Source: Streptomyces sp. NBC_00440 (GTDB lineage: Bacteria > Actinomycetota > Actinomycetes > Streptomycetales > Streptomycetaceae). Taken from it: a DNA stretch of 64,000 bases. Every line of letters begins with the position of its first letter. The first letter of the stretch is position 1. Shown here piece after piece: positions 1 through 8,887 of this stretch. The DNA lies in the NCBI RefSeq assembly GCF_036014215.1, contig NZ_CP107921.1, forward strand, positions 7,189,501-7,253,500. Direction: 5' to 3'. The notes beneath the pieces are model-generated. The model was given only the letters and a program-made list of their open reading frames with translations, was not told the origin of the DNA and ran no database searches. The position numbers and the translations under genes were made by a program.

Positions 1-486
1 GCGGCGGGTGGCTGGCAGGACAGGCGCGGGGCGAACCTGCTCGACGGGGGCTGCCCGTTCTACGGCAGCTACGAGACGTCGGACGGCGAGTACATGGCCG
101 TGGGCGCCCTGGAGCCGCAGTTCTACGACGAGTTCGTGCAGCTGCTCGATATCGCGTCCGAAGCCCCGGCACGCAAGGACTTCGCTCGCTGGGACGGACT
201 GCGCGAGACCATCGCCGCCCGCTTCCTGACCCGGACCCGGGCGGAGTGGACGGCGCTCTTCGAGGGGTCCGACGCCTGTGTGGCGCCGGTGCTCTCGCTG
301 CGTGAGGCGCCGGAACACCCGCATCTCGCCGCCCGCGGGACGTTCATCGAGCACAGCGGGATCACCCAGCCCGCGCCGGCGCCGCGCTTCTCCGCCACCC
401 CCGGTTCCGTACGGCTCGGACCCGCCCAGCCCGGTGCCGACACAGCGGAGGTCGCCCGGGACTGGGACGTACAAGGACTCACCTGA
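1..486 (+). CDS. CaiB/BaiF family, alpha-methylacyl-CoA racemase-like (5' truncated)
   Basis: This is the C-terminal 161 residues of a CaiB/BaiF-superfamily enzyme whose start lies before the window. The stretch [16 protein letters not shown], followed by [14 protein letters not shown], is characteristic of alpha-methylacyl-CoA racemases (Mcr/AMACR), and the late [11 protein letters not shown] segment fits the family's C-terminal domain. These enzymes epimerise 2-methylacyl-CoA esters so that beta-oxidation can proceed, which suits the thiolase and FadB-like genes directly downstream. The 97-base gap to the thiolase suggests possible co-transcription. A formyl-CoA-transferase-like role cannot be excluded because the N-terminal catalytic Asp region is not in the window. 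Confidence 0.85.
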   Translation, partial: AAGGWQDRRGANLLDGGCPFYGSYETSDGEYMAVGALEPQFYDEFVQLLDIASEAPARKDFARWDGLRETIAARFLTRTRAEWTALFEGSDACVAPVLSLREAPEHPHLAARGTFIEHSGITQPAPAPRFSATPGSVRLGPAQPGADTAEVARDWDVQGLT

Positions 487-513
487 CCGGCATTCCGGCC
501 CGCCTCAACCCGA

Positions 514-556
514 CCCGCACCCGCACATCACCCGCACCCGCACCCGCACCCGCATT
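514..556. repeat. CCCGCA hexamer tandem repeat
   Basis: The short gap between the racemase-like gene and the thiolase contains near-perfect tandem CCCGCA units, interrupted once by an ACAT tetramer. It is non-coding and lies about 28 bases before the thiolase start, so its copy number could vary between strains without harming a protein. No function is evident. Confidence 0.7.
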
Positions 557-583
557 CGATCCGCATCCCGAAAGGCCGCTGTC

Positions 584-1798
584 TTGAGTACCGAAGCGTT
601 TGTGTACGACGCGATCCGCACCCCACGCGGGCGCGGGAAGGCCAATGGCGCCCTGCACGGCACCAAGCCCATCGACCTGGTCGTCGGGCTGATCCATGAG
701 CTGCGCCGCAGGTTCCCCGGTCTCGACCCGGCGGCCATCGACGACATCGTGCTCGGTGTGGTCAGCCCGGTCGGCGACCAGGGCTCCGACATCGCCCGCA
801 CGGCGGCCGTCGCGGCCGGCCTCCCCGACACGGTGGCCGGTGTCCAGGAGAACCGCTTCTGCGCCTCCGGCCTGGAAGCCGTCAACCTGGCCGCCGCGAA
901 GGTCCGTTCCGGTTGGGAGGACCTGATCCTGGCGGGCGGCGTCGAGTCGATGTCCCGCGTCCCGATGGCCTCCGACGGCGGGGCCTGGGCGATGGACCCG
1001 ATGACCAACTGGGACACCGGCTTCGCACCCCAGGGCGTCGGCGCCGACCTCATCGCCACCATCGAGGGCTTCACCCGGCACGACGTCGACTCCTACGCCG
1101 CGCTCTCGCAGGAGCGGGCCGCCGAGGCGTGGAAGGACGGCCGGTTCGCCCGCTCCGTCGTCCCCGTCACCGACCGCAACGGGCTGGTCGTCCTCGACCA
1201 CGACGAGCACCTGCGGCCGGGCACCACCGCCGACTCGCTGGCCGCCCTCAAGCCGTCCTTCGCCACCATCGGCGAGATGGGCGGTTTCGACGCGGTGGCG
1301 CTGCAGAAGTACCACTGGGTCGAGAAGATCAACCACGTCCACCACGCGGGCAACTCCTCCGGCATCGTGGACGGCGCCTCGCTGGTCGCCATCGGCTCGG
1401 GCGAGGTCGGCGAGCGGTACGGGCTGACGCCCCGAGCCCGCATCGTCTCGGCCGCGGTCTCGGGATCGGAACCGACGATCATGCTGACCGGGCCCGCGCC
1501 CGCCACCCGCAAGGCGCTCGCCAAGGCCGGTCTGACCATCGGCGACATCGACCTCGTGGAGATCAACGAAGCCTTCGCCGGCGTCGTGCTGCGCTTCGCC
1601 CGGGACATGGAACTCCCGCTGGACAAGATCAACGTCAACGGCGGAGCCATCGCACTCGGACACCCGCTCGGCGCCACCGGCGCGATGATCCTCGGCACCC
1701 TCATCGACGAACTGGCCCGCCGCGACCAGCGGTACGGCCTCGCCACGCTCTGCGTCGGCGGCGGCATGGGCATCGCCACCGTCGTCGAGCGTCTCTGA
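584..1798 (+). CDS. fadA: acetyl-CoA C-acyltransferase (thiolase)
   Basis: This 404-residue thiolase carries out thiolytic cleavage of 3-ketoacyl-CoA in beta-oxidation. The nucleophilic Cys sits in [10 protein letters not shown] (about residue 93). [36 protein letters not shown] (catalytic His) and the C-terminal CVGGGMGIA (second Cys) complete the active site. The start is TTG at 584, preceded by GAAAGG at suitable spacing; the frame stays open further upstream, but that extension is low-complexity and gives a protein too long for the family. The FadB-like partner starts 46 bases downstream, so the two probably form a trifunctional-type pair in one operon. Confidence 0.93.
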   Translation: MSTEAFVYDAIRTPRGRGKANGALHGTKPIDLVVGLIHELRRRFPGLDPAAIDDIVLGVVSPVGDQGSDIARTAAVAAGLPDTVAGVQENRFCASGLEAVNLAAAKVRSGWEDLILAGGVESMSRVPMASDGGAWAMDPMTNWDTGFAPQGVGADLIATIEGFTRHDVDSYAALSQERAAEAWKDGRFARSVVPVTDRNGLVVLDHDEHLRPGTTADSLAALKPSFATIGEMGGFDAVALQKYHWVEKINHVHHAGNSSGIVDGASLVAIGSGEVGERYGLTPRARIVSAAVSGSEPTIMLTGPAPATRKALAKAGLTIGDIDLVEINEAFAGVVLRFARDMELPLDKINVNGGAIALGHPLGATGAMILGTLIDELARRDQRYGLATLCVGGGMGIATVVERL

Positions 1799-1844
1799 CC
1801 GCGTCCCCTCCCACGACCCACGGCCCTCACGGAGCAGCCACACC

Positions 1845-4016
1845 ATGAGCGAGAACACCACCATCCGCTGGGAACAGGACGGGACCGGCGTCGTCACCCT
1901 CGTCCTCGACGACCCCAACCAGTCCGCGAACACCATGAACCAGGCCTTCAAGGAGTCGATCGCGGCCGTCGCCGACCGCGCGGAGGCCGAGAAGGACTCC
2001 ATCCGCGGCATCATCTACACCTCCGCGAAGAAGACCTTCTTCGCGGGCGGCGACCTCAAGGACATGATCCAGGTCGGGCCCGCCCAGGCCCAGCAGGCCT
2101 TCGACACCGGTACGGCCATCAAGAACTCGCTGCGCCGCATCGAGACCCTGGGCAAGCCGGTCGTCGCGGCCATCAACGGCTCGGCGCTCGGCGGCGGTTA
2201 CGAGATCGCCCTCGCCAGCCACCACCGCATCGCCCTCGACGCGCCGGGCTCCAGGATCGGCCTGCCCGAGGTCACCCTCGGTCTGCTGCCGGCCGGCGGC
2301 GGTGTCACCCGGACCGTACGGCTGATGGGCATCGCCGACGCGCTGCTCAAGGTGCTCCTCCAGGGCACCCGGTACAACCCGCGGCGCGCCCTGGAGAACG
2401 GCCTCGTCCACGAAGTCGCCGCCACCGCCGACGAGATGCTGGCCCAGGCGCACGCCTTCATCGACGCCCACCCCGAGTCGCAGCAGCCGTGGGACGTCAA
2501 GGGGTACAAGATCCCCGGCGGGACCCCGTCCAACCCGAAGTTCGCCGCCAACCTGCCCGCCTTCCCCGCCAACCTCAAGAAGCAGTTGCAGGGCGCCCCC
2601 TATCCCGCGCCGCGCAACATCCTCGCCGCGGCCGTCGAGGGCTCCCAGGTCGACTTCGAGACGGCACTGACCATCGAGGCCAGGTACTTCACCGAACTGG
2701 TCACAGGGCAGACCGCGAAGAACATGATCCAGGCGTTCTTCTTCGACCTCCAGGCGGTCAACTCCGGTGCCGGCCGCCCCCAGGGGATCGAACCCCGCGA
2801 GGTCCGCAAGGTCGCCGTGCTCGGCGCCGGGATGATGGGCGCGGGTATCGCCTACTCCTGTGCGCGCGCCGGGATCGACGTCGTACTCAAGGACGTGTCG
2901 GCCGAGGCCGCGCAGAAGGGCAAGGCGTACTCGGAGAAGCTGCTCGCGAAGGCCCTCTCGCGCGGCCGCACCACCGAGGCCCAGCGGGACGCGCTGCTCG
3001 CCCGCATCACCCCGACCGGCGACCCGGCCGACCTGGCGGGCTGCGACGCGGTGATCGAGGCGGTCTTCGAGGACGTGTCGCTCAAGCACAAGGTGTTCCA
3101 GGAGATCGAGGGCGTCATCGAGCCCGACGCGCTGCTCTGCTCCAACACCTCCACGCTCCCCATCACACTGCTCTCCGAAGGCGTCGAGCGGCAGAGCGAC
3201 TTCATCGGGCTGCACTTCTTCTCGCCCGTCGACAAGATGCCGCTCGTCGAGATCATCAAGGGCGAACGGACCGGCGACGAGGCGCTGGCCCGCGCTTTCG
3301 ACCTGGTACGCCGGATCAACAAGACCCCGATCGTCGTCAACGACTCCCGCGGGTTCTTCACCTCACGCGTCATCGGCCAGTTCATCAACGAGGGCGTGGC
3401 GATGGTCGGCGAGGGCGTCGAGCCCGCATCGGTCGAGCAGGCCGCCGCCCAGGCCGGCTACCCGGCCAGGGTGCTCTCGCTGATGGACGAACTGACGCTC
3501 ACCCTGCCGCGCAAGATTCGCAACGAGGCGAAGCGGGCCACCGAGGAGGCGGGCGGCACCTGGGCCGGGCACCCGTCGGACGCCGTCATCGACCGGATGG
3601 TCGACGAGTTCGGCCGGACGGGCCGTAGCGGGGGAGCGGGGTTCTACGACTACGAGGACGGCAGGCGGACCGGACTCTGGCCGGGGCTGCGCGAGCACTT
3701 CACGAAGTCCGGGGCGGACGTCCCCTTCACCGACATGAAGGAGCGGATGCTCTTCTCCGAGGCGCTGGACAGCGTCCGCTGCCTGGAGGAGGGCGTCCTG
3801 ACCTCGGTCGCCGACGCCAACATCGGCTCGATCCTCGGCATCGGCTTCCCGGGCTGGACCGGCGGTGTGCTCCAGTACATCAACGGTTACGAGGGTGGCC
3901 TGCCGGGCTTCGTGGCGCGCGCCCGTGAACTCGCCGGGCAGTACGGGGAGCGGTTCGCGCCGCCCGCGCTGCTGGTCGGGAAGGCCGAGCGGGGCGAGAC
4001 GTTCAGCGACAGCTGA
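1845..4016 (+). CDS. fadB: FadB-like enoyl-CoA hydratase / 3-hydroxyacyl-CoA dehydrogenase
   Basis: The 723-residue bifunctional enzyme performs the hydration and oxidation steps of fatty-acid beta-oxidation. The N-terminal crotonase domain (about 1-300) contains the oxyanion-hole stretch FAGGDLKDM and [13 protein letters not shown] Rossmann fold begins at [14 protein letters not shown] (about residue 325), and [16 protein letters not shown] carries the dehydrogenase catalytic His. The C-terminal dehydrogenase domains contain [20 protein letters not shown] at 1831 precedes ATG 1845 by ten bases. Length and domain order match the actinobacterial FadB family that pairs with FadA. Confidence 0.94.
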   Translation: MSENTTIRWEQDGTGVVTLVLDDPNQSANTMNQAFKESIAAVADRAEAEKDSIRGIIYTSAKKTFFAGGDLKDMIQVGPAQAQQAFDTGTAIKNSLRRIETLGKPVVAAINGSALGGGYEIALASHHRIALDAPGSRIGLPEVTLGLLPAGGGVTRTVRLMGIADALLKVLLQGTRYNPRRALENGLVHEVAATADEMLAQAHAFIDAHPESQQPWDVKGYKIPGGTPSNPKFAANLPAFPANLKKQLQGAPYPAPRNILAAAVEGSQVDFETALTIEARYFTELVTGQTAKNMIQAFFFDLQAVNSGAGRPQGIEPREVRKVAVLGAGMMGAGIAYSCARAGIDVVLKDVSAEAAQKGKAYSEKLLAKALSRGRTTEAQRDALLARITPTGDPADLAGCDAVIEAVFEDVSLKHKVFQEIEGVIEPDALLCSNTSTLPITLLSEGVERQSDFIGLHFFSPVDKMPLVEIIKGERTGDEALARAFDLVRRINKTPIVVNDSRGFFTSRVIGQFINEGVAMVGEGVEPASVEQAAAQAGYPARVLSLMDELTLTLPRKIRNEAKRATEEAGGTWAGHPSDAVIDRMVDEFGRTGRSGGAGFYDYEDGRRTGLWPGLREHFTKSGADVPFTDMKERMLFSEALDSVRCLEEGVLTSVADANIGSILGIGFPGWTGGVLQYINGYEGGLPGFVARARELAGQYGERFAPPALLVGKAERGETFSDS

Positions 4017-4084
4017 CGCCTGAGCCGAGTCCGGATCCCGGCGAGTCCGGCTCCCATCGGGGTGCCGGTTCCCGGCGGGACCGG

Positions 4085-4840
4085 TCAGGGGGCTGCGGGC
4101 CCGTCCACGTAACGGGCCCGCAGCTCATCCTTCAGTGACCGCTGGAACGCCGTCACCAGAGCCTGTACGACCATCGGCTGCATATCGGCGGAGAGCGACT
4201 TCATCGCCTCCACCGCCTCGGGGTCGCTCTCGCGCTCCCGGTAGGGCCCCCACACCTCGTCCTGGAAGAGCCGGGTCAGCTCCTTCGCGGCGGCCCGGGT
4301 GTGCTCCAGGACCACCGTGCGCGCGGCCAGGATCGTCTCGTGGGCGATCGGCACGTCGAGCAGCTGCACACCGAGCGCGAGCAGCCCGGGATCCACCCGG
4401 AAGGCGTCACTCCCGCCCTCCACCCGCTCCAGTACGTTCATCGCCGCGAGCCGGTCGATGTCCGGCTCGGGCAGCGGCCGCCCGGCCCGGCGCTCCAGCT
4501 CCGCCCTGGTCACGTCGTCCGCACCCTCCGGCGCCCACGAGGCCACCACAGCACGGTGGATGGCCAGATCGTGTGCGCTCAGGTCGTCGGGGAGCTGCCG
4601 GAGATAGCGCTCGATCGCGGCGAGCGTCATCCCGTGGTGCTGCAGCTCCTCGACGAGTGCGAGCCGGGAGAGGTGCGCGGGGCCGTAGAGGCCGACGCGG
4701 CGCGGCCCGATCACCGGCGGGGGGAGCAGGCCGCGCGCGCTGTAGAAACGGACCGTGCGGACGGTCACCCCGGCGCGCGCGGCCAGTTCGTCGACCGTGA
4801 GGGCCGAAGCCGTGGCTGTCCCGTCGGGGGCGGTCCCCAT
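4085..4840 (-). CDS. MerR family transcriptional regulator
   Basis: This 251-residue regulator has an N-terminal MerR winged helix-turn-helix (about residues 14-82: LTVDELAARAGVTVRTVRFY, then LLPPP, GLYGPAHLSRLALVEELQ). The longer C-terminal part of about 150 residues has no recognisable ligand motif. It is convergent with the beta-oxidation genes and divergent from the MpaB-family gene, so either could be its target; that is inference from position. An imperfect palindrome (4904-4916) lies in the divergent gap on its promoter side. Confidence 0.88.
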   Translation of the reverse strand: MGTAPDGTATASALTVDELAARAGVTVRTVRFYSARGLLPPPVIGPRRVGLYGPAHLSRLALVEELQHHGMTLAAIERYLRQLPDDLSAHDLAIHRAVVASWAPEGADDVTRAELERRAGRPLPEPDIDRLAAMNVLERVEGGSDAFRVDPGLLALGVQLLDVPIAHETILAARTVVLEHTRAAAKELTRLFQDEVWGPYRERESDPEAVEAMKSLSADMQPMVVQALVTAFQRSLKDELRARYVDGPAAP

Positions 4841-4903
4841 GCCTCTGCCTCTTTCCCGGACACCCGCCGGTCACCGGGTCGGTCACTCGGCTGATCCGGT
4901 ACA

Positions 4904-4916
4904 ACAGTATTGCTGT
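4904..4916. promoter_or_regulatory. possible MerR operator (ACAG-N5-CTGT)
   Basis: A short dyad, ACAG TATTG CTGT, lies in the most AT-rich part of the 245-base gap between the divergent merR-type gene and the MpaB-family gene. MerR proteins bind dyads inside promoters, so the position fits. The arms are only four bases, hence low confidence. Confidence 0.25.
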
Positions 4917-5085
4917 CCCACCATCCTTGTGAAAGCCCTGGCCGCAGGCCGGGGCTGCCGTTTGCCCCGCACCTCCGGGCCCCCGCGCCCCTCGGACCCC
5001 GGCCGTCGCATACTGGAACGCAGAGAGTGCGGGCTTGGGGCCCGAGCCCGCTACGGCCGACGGAAGCAGCGACGGGAGCCCGCGT

Positions 5086-6030
5086 ATGAGCAGCCGCACC
5101 ACGCCGACAGGGCCGCCACCGCCACCGCCGGGCGGTGTGCTGTGGAGCGAGGTCGGTGACATCCGGGTGCTGCTCACGCTGCCCGCGGCGCTGACCATGC
5201 AGGTGGCCCACCCGGCCGTCGGCGCCGGCGTCGACGCGTACTCCGTCTTCCGTACCGACCCATGGGGCCGCGGCGAGCGCTCGCTGCGCTCGATGCAGCT
5301 CTGGGTGTACGGCGGGGACGCCGCTACCGAAGAGGGGCGCAGGCTGCGCCGTATGCACCGGACCATCCGCGGCACCGACACCCGCGGCCGCCCGTACCAG
5401 GCCCTCGCTCCGGCCACCTTCTCCTGGGTGCACGCCACTGGTTTCCCGGTCTTCCTGCAGGGCCGGAAGTACCTCGGACGCCCCTACACCGACGCCCAGG
5501 AACGGCAGTTGTACGCGGAGTGGCTCCAGGTCGGGCGGGTCCTCGGCATCGCCGACCGGGACATGCCGCAGACCATCGAGGAGTTCTGGCCGTACTACCG
5601 GAAAATGCTGGCCGACGAGATCGAGGCCACCCCGGTGGTGCGGGAGCTGACCGACCCGGGCAGCCCCGTACCGCCCCCGGACCGCGGACCTCGTCCGCTG
5701 CGCTCGCTGCTCCGGCTGCTCTGGCCGGTGCTGCTGCCGCCGCTGGCCCGCTTCCGGCACTTCGTCACCGTGGGGCTGATGCCGCCGGAGGCACGTCAGG
5801 CGATCGGTCTGGAGTGGACGGACTCGCAGGAGCGGGCGCTGCGCCGTTTCGGCCGGTGTGTCCGGGCCGTCGTGCCCGTGCTTCCCGAGCGGGTGCGCTA
5901 TCTGCCGCTGGCCCGTGCGGCGCGGGCGGCCCACCGGGCGGCGATGTCCGGCGGCGCGCCGGCCGGCAGGGAGAGCGTCACACCGCAGGACGTCACGCGG
6001 AGACCCGGCGGACCAGGTCGGTCGGCATGA
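5086..6030 (+). CDS. MpaB-family oxygenase (DUF2236)
   Basis: This 314-residue protein belongs to the DUF2236/MpaB family, haem-dependent oxygenases related to the rubber oxygenase Lcp. Visible family features are MQVAHPAVGAGVDAYSVF with DPWGR near the N-terminus and a conserved His-rich central part (ATFSWVHATGF, then a YAEW segment). GGGAG at 5074 places the start at ATG 5086 rather than an in-frame codon 51 bases upstream. Its last 38 bases overlap the end of the convergent LacI-type gene. The substrate is unknown. Confidence 0.82.
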   Translation: MSSRTTPTGPPPPPPGGVLWSEVGDIRVLLTLPAALTMQVAHPAVGAGVDAYSVFRTDPWGRGERSLRSMQLWVYGGDAATEEGRRLRRMHRTIRGTDTRGRPYQALAPATFSWVHATGFPVFLQGRKYLGRPYTDAQERQLYAEWLQVGRVLGIADRDMPQTIEEFWPYYRKMLADEIEATPVVRELTDPGSPVPPPDRGPRPLRSLLRLLWPVLLPPLARFRHFVTVGLMPPEARQAIGLEWTDSQERALRRFGRCVRAVVPVLPERVRYLPLARAARAAHRAAMSGGAPAGRESVTPQDVTRRPGGPGRSA

Positions 6031-7027
6031 TCACGGAGTCGGGCGGTGTGACGCCCTCCCCGTCCAGGCCCCGGAGCAGCATCCGTACCATCAACCGCCC
6101 CATGCCCTCGATGTCCTGACGGACCGTCGTCAGTGGCGGGTCGGTGCACTCCGCCACCTTCTCCATGTCGTCGAACCCCACCACCGCCACGTCGTGGGGG
6201 ACCCGTCTGCCGTGTTCCCGCAGGACCTGGAGCGCCCCCGATGCCATCAGGTCGTTGGCCGCGAACACCGCGTCCACCTCCGGCCGCCGCTCAAGCAGTT
6301 CGGACATCGCCGCGGCGCCGCTCTCCACCGTGAAGGCACCGTGTGCGGTGAGCCCGGGGTCGACGTCCAGCAGGACATCCCGGTAGCCGTCCAGCCGGTC
6401 GATCCCCGATGTCTGGTCCTGCGGGCCCGCGATGTGCGCGATGTGCCGGCGTCCGAGCGAGACCAGATGCTGGACCGCCGTGCGGGCGCCGCCCCGGTTG
6501 TCGCAGTCGGCGTAGGGCAGCGCGAGACCGGACTCGGGGCCCGCCCACACCGGCCGGCCGCCGAAGACCGTGGGGATCCCGGCCCGGTGGATCACGGCGG
6601 GCAGCGGATCCTCGGTGTGCAGCGAGAAGGCCAGCGCGCCGTCCACATGGCCGCCCGCCAGATAACGCCCGATCCGGTCGTAGTCCTTCCGGCCCTCCAC
6701 CAGCAGCAGTACCAACTGCGAGTCGTGGGCCGTCAGTTCGCGGCTGATGCCGCGCAGCTGCTGGGAGAAGAACGGGTCCGAGAAGATCCGGATCTCCGGC
6801 TCGGCGATGATGACCGCGACCGCGCCGTTGCGCCGGGTGACGAGCGTCCTGGCCGCGTGATTCGGTACGTAGCCGAGTTCCTCGACAGCCTGCTGGACCC
6901 GGTCCACCAGCGGCTGCCGCACACCGGCACCGCCGTTGACGACGCGCGAGGCCGTCGCCCGCGACACACCCGCGCGGGCCGCGACGGCCTCCAGGGTCGG
7001 CCGGGAGCCGTGGATCGGATCGGTCAA
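5993..7027 (-). CDS. LacI family transcriptional regulator
   Basis: The 344-residue repressor has a LacI helix-turn-helix at the very N-terminus (LEAVAARAGVSRATASRVVNG, hinge NHAARTLVTRR) and a periplasmic-binding-protein-like sugar-sensing core (FFSQQLRGISRELTAHDSQ; DAVFAANDLMASGALQVL; VAVVGFDD). The start is TTG 7027, six bases after a GAGGAG box; the frame is open further upstream but that extension would displace the DNA-binding domain. No sugar transporter lies next to it, so the target is not apparent from context. It overlaps the convergent MpaB-family gene by 38 bases. Confidence 0.9.
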   Translation of the reverse strand: MTDPIHGSRPTLEAVAARAGVSRATASRVVNGGAGVRQPLVDRVQQAVEELGYVPNHAARTLVTRRNGAVAVIIAEPEIRIFSDPFFSQQLRGISRELTAHDSQLVLLLVEGRKDYDRIGRYLAGGHVDGALAFSLHTEDPLPAVIHRAGIPTVFGGRPVWAGPESGLALPYADCDNRGGARTAVQHLVSLGRRHIAHIAGPQDQTSGIDRLDGYRDVLLDVDPGLTAHGAFTVESGAAAMSELLERRPEVDAVFAANDLMASGALQVLREHGRRVPHDVAVVGFDDMEKVAECTDPPLTTVRQDIEGMGRLMVRMLLRGLDGEGVTPPDSVIMPTDLVRRVSA

Positions 7028-7131
7028 CGGGTACTCCTCGTCGGGCGCGGCAGCAGGGCGTACGGGTACTCGCTCCGCGGCGGTGCTCGGGCCGCGGTAT
7101 CGGAGCAGCGTAACCACCGCCCGCCGCGCGC

Positions 7132-7174
7132 AGGAAGCCGCGCCGCCCCGGTCGACGGGACGGCGCGGCCTCCT
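7132..7174 (-). terminator. hairpin terminator after the M1 peptidase gene
   Basis: Fourteen-base GC-rich arms (7132-7145 and 7161-7174, one wobble pair) lie nine bases beyond the peptidase stop and before the LacI-type gene on the same strand. There is no U tract, which is common in Streptomyces terminators. Confidence 0.7.
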
Positions 7175-7182
7175 GTCGCAGG

Positions 7183-8676
7183 TCAGCGGTCGTGGACGGT
7201 GTGCGTCCGCTCGATCTGCCGCCAGGACTTCGGCGCCACGGGCCGGGCGTCCGTATGCGCGATCCGGGCCTGCTTCGCCGCCCCCGCTGCGGGCTTGGAC
7301 GGGGTGAACAGCCAGGTGTCGAAGAAGGCGGCCAGCGGCTTCCCCGAGACCTGCTCGGCGTACTTCTCGAAGTCGGCCACCGACGCGTTGCCGTAGGCGT
7401 GCTCGGCGGGCCACCCCTTGAGGATCTTGAAGAACGCGGTGTCACCGATCTTGTCGCGCAGCGCCTGGATGGCGAGCGCGCCCCGGTCGTAGACGGCGTC
7501 GTCGAACTGGTTCGCCGCGCCGGGATCGCCCGGCTTCACCTTCCAGAACGCGTCGTCGGCCGGGTGCGAGGCGTACACATAGTCCGCCAGCTCCTGCGCG
7601 GTCCCGTCGCCCTGGTTCTCCGACCAGAGCCACTCGGCGTAGGACGCGAACCCCTCGTTGATCCAGATGTCCTTCCAGCCCTTGAGGGACACGTCGTCGC
7701 CGTACCACTGGTGCGCCAGCTCATGGACGACCACCGAGACATTGGCGCCGTTCGCGAACTGCTTCGGGCTGTAGAACGGCCGGGTCTCGGTCTCCAGCGC
7801 GTACCCGGTGGTGGTGTTCGGCACATAGCCGCCGAGCGCGCTGAAGGGATAGGGGCCGAAGTACCCGCTCAGCCAGTCGGCGACCTCCCCGGTCCGCTCC
7901 ACACTGGCGCGCGCGGCGCCGGCGTTGTCGCCCAGGTCCTTGCTGTACGCGTTGATGATCGGCACACCCGCCGCCGTGGTGCCGGTGGTGATGTCGAACT
8001 TGCCGACGGCGAGCGTCGTCAGATAGGTGGCCTGCGGCTTGTTCGACCGCCAGTTGTACGTGGTCCGGCCCAGCTGTGAACGCTGCGACTGGAGCACGCC
8101 GTTGCTGATCGCCTGGGTACCGTCGGGCACCGAGACCGACACGTCGTACGTGGCCTTGTCCAGCGGGTGGTCATTGCTCGGGAACCACCACCACGCCGAC
8201 TCGGGCTCGTCCGCCGCGACCGCGCCGTCCGGGGTGCGGTGCCAGGTGTTGAAGCCGTACGCCGACTTGGTGGACGGCACACCGCTGTAGCGGACCACGA
8301 TGGTCACCGCGGAGCCCTTGGCCAGCCCCTTGGCCGGGGTGACCACCAGCTCGTGCTGCCCCGATGTGGCGAAGGAGGCCTTGGCGCCGTTGACGCGCAC
8401 CTCGCTCACATCGAGCAGGAAGTCCAGATCGAACCGGGAGAGATCCTGGGTGGTGGTGGCCAGGATCGTCGCGGTGCCGTCCAGCCGGTCCGTCGACGGC
8501 TGGTACTTCAGCTTGAGGTCGTAGTGCGAGACGTCGTATCCGCCGTTGCCGTACGCCGGGTAGTACGGGTCGCCGATGCCCGGTGCCCCGGGCGTGAAGC
8601 CGGCCGCCGATGCCGGGATCGCCAGCAGAAGCGAGGCGGCCGAGAGCACGCTCGGGACGATGAGTCTGCGGTGCAC
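7183..8676 (-). CDS. secreted M1 family zinc metallopeptidase
   Basis: This 497-residue protein is an aminopeptidase of the M1 (gluzincin) family. It begins with a Sec signal peptide (MHRRLIVPS, a hydrophobic core and an ASA cleavage site at about residue 24). Zinc and catalytic residues are in HELAHQWYGD with the third ligand Glu in NEGFASYAEW 18 residues later. The M1 N-terminal saddle domain precedes it. It lacks the large C-terminal helical domain of PepN, as is usual for this shorter exported group. The protein is expected outside the cell or at the wall, releasing N-terminal residues from peptides. Confidence 0.92.
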   Translation of the reverse strand: MHRRLIVPSVLSAASLLLAIPASAAGFTPGAPGIGDPYYPAYGNGGYDVSHYDLKLKYQPSTDRLDGTATILATTTQDLSRFDLDFLLDVSEVRVNGAKASFATSGQHELVVTPAKGLAKGSAVTIVVRYSGVPSTKSAYGFNTWHRTPDGAVAADEPESAWWWFPSNDHPLDKATYDVSVSVPDGTQAISNGVLQSQRSQLGRTTYNWRSNKPQATYLTTLAVGKFDITTGTTAAGVPIINAYSKDLGDNAGAARASVERTGEVADWLSGYFGPYPFSALGGYVPNTTTGYALETETRPFYSPKQFANGANVSVVVHELAHQWYGDDVSLKGWKDIWINEGFASYAEWLWSENQGDGTAQELADYVYASHPADDAFWKVKPGDPGAANQFDDAVYDRGALAIQALRDKIGDTAFFKILKGWPAEHAYGNASVADFEKYAEQVSGKPLAAFFDTWLFTPSKPAAGAAKQARIAHTDARPVAPKSWRQIERTHTVHDR

Positions 8677-8887
8677 TGATGCTCCAAGTCGTGGGGGTCG
8701 TCGTTGTGTTCGACCCTATTCAGCCCACCCGCCACTAGTCATGTCCACGGTCACAGCTGTCACAGGATCGCCATTCGGCCGACATGGACTCTGCCGCACC
8801 ACCGCACCCCGCGCCGCCCGCCCCGCCGGGGGCACCGGCCGCCTGGTCAGGAGGGCACGGCGCGGCCCGATTAGGATCGGTTCCCTC

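Noticed and set aside
479..2014. Long open frames antisense to thiolase and FadB-like genes
   Set aside because: They mirror the GC-rich third positions of the real genes, have no family motifs and no ribosome-binding sites.
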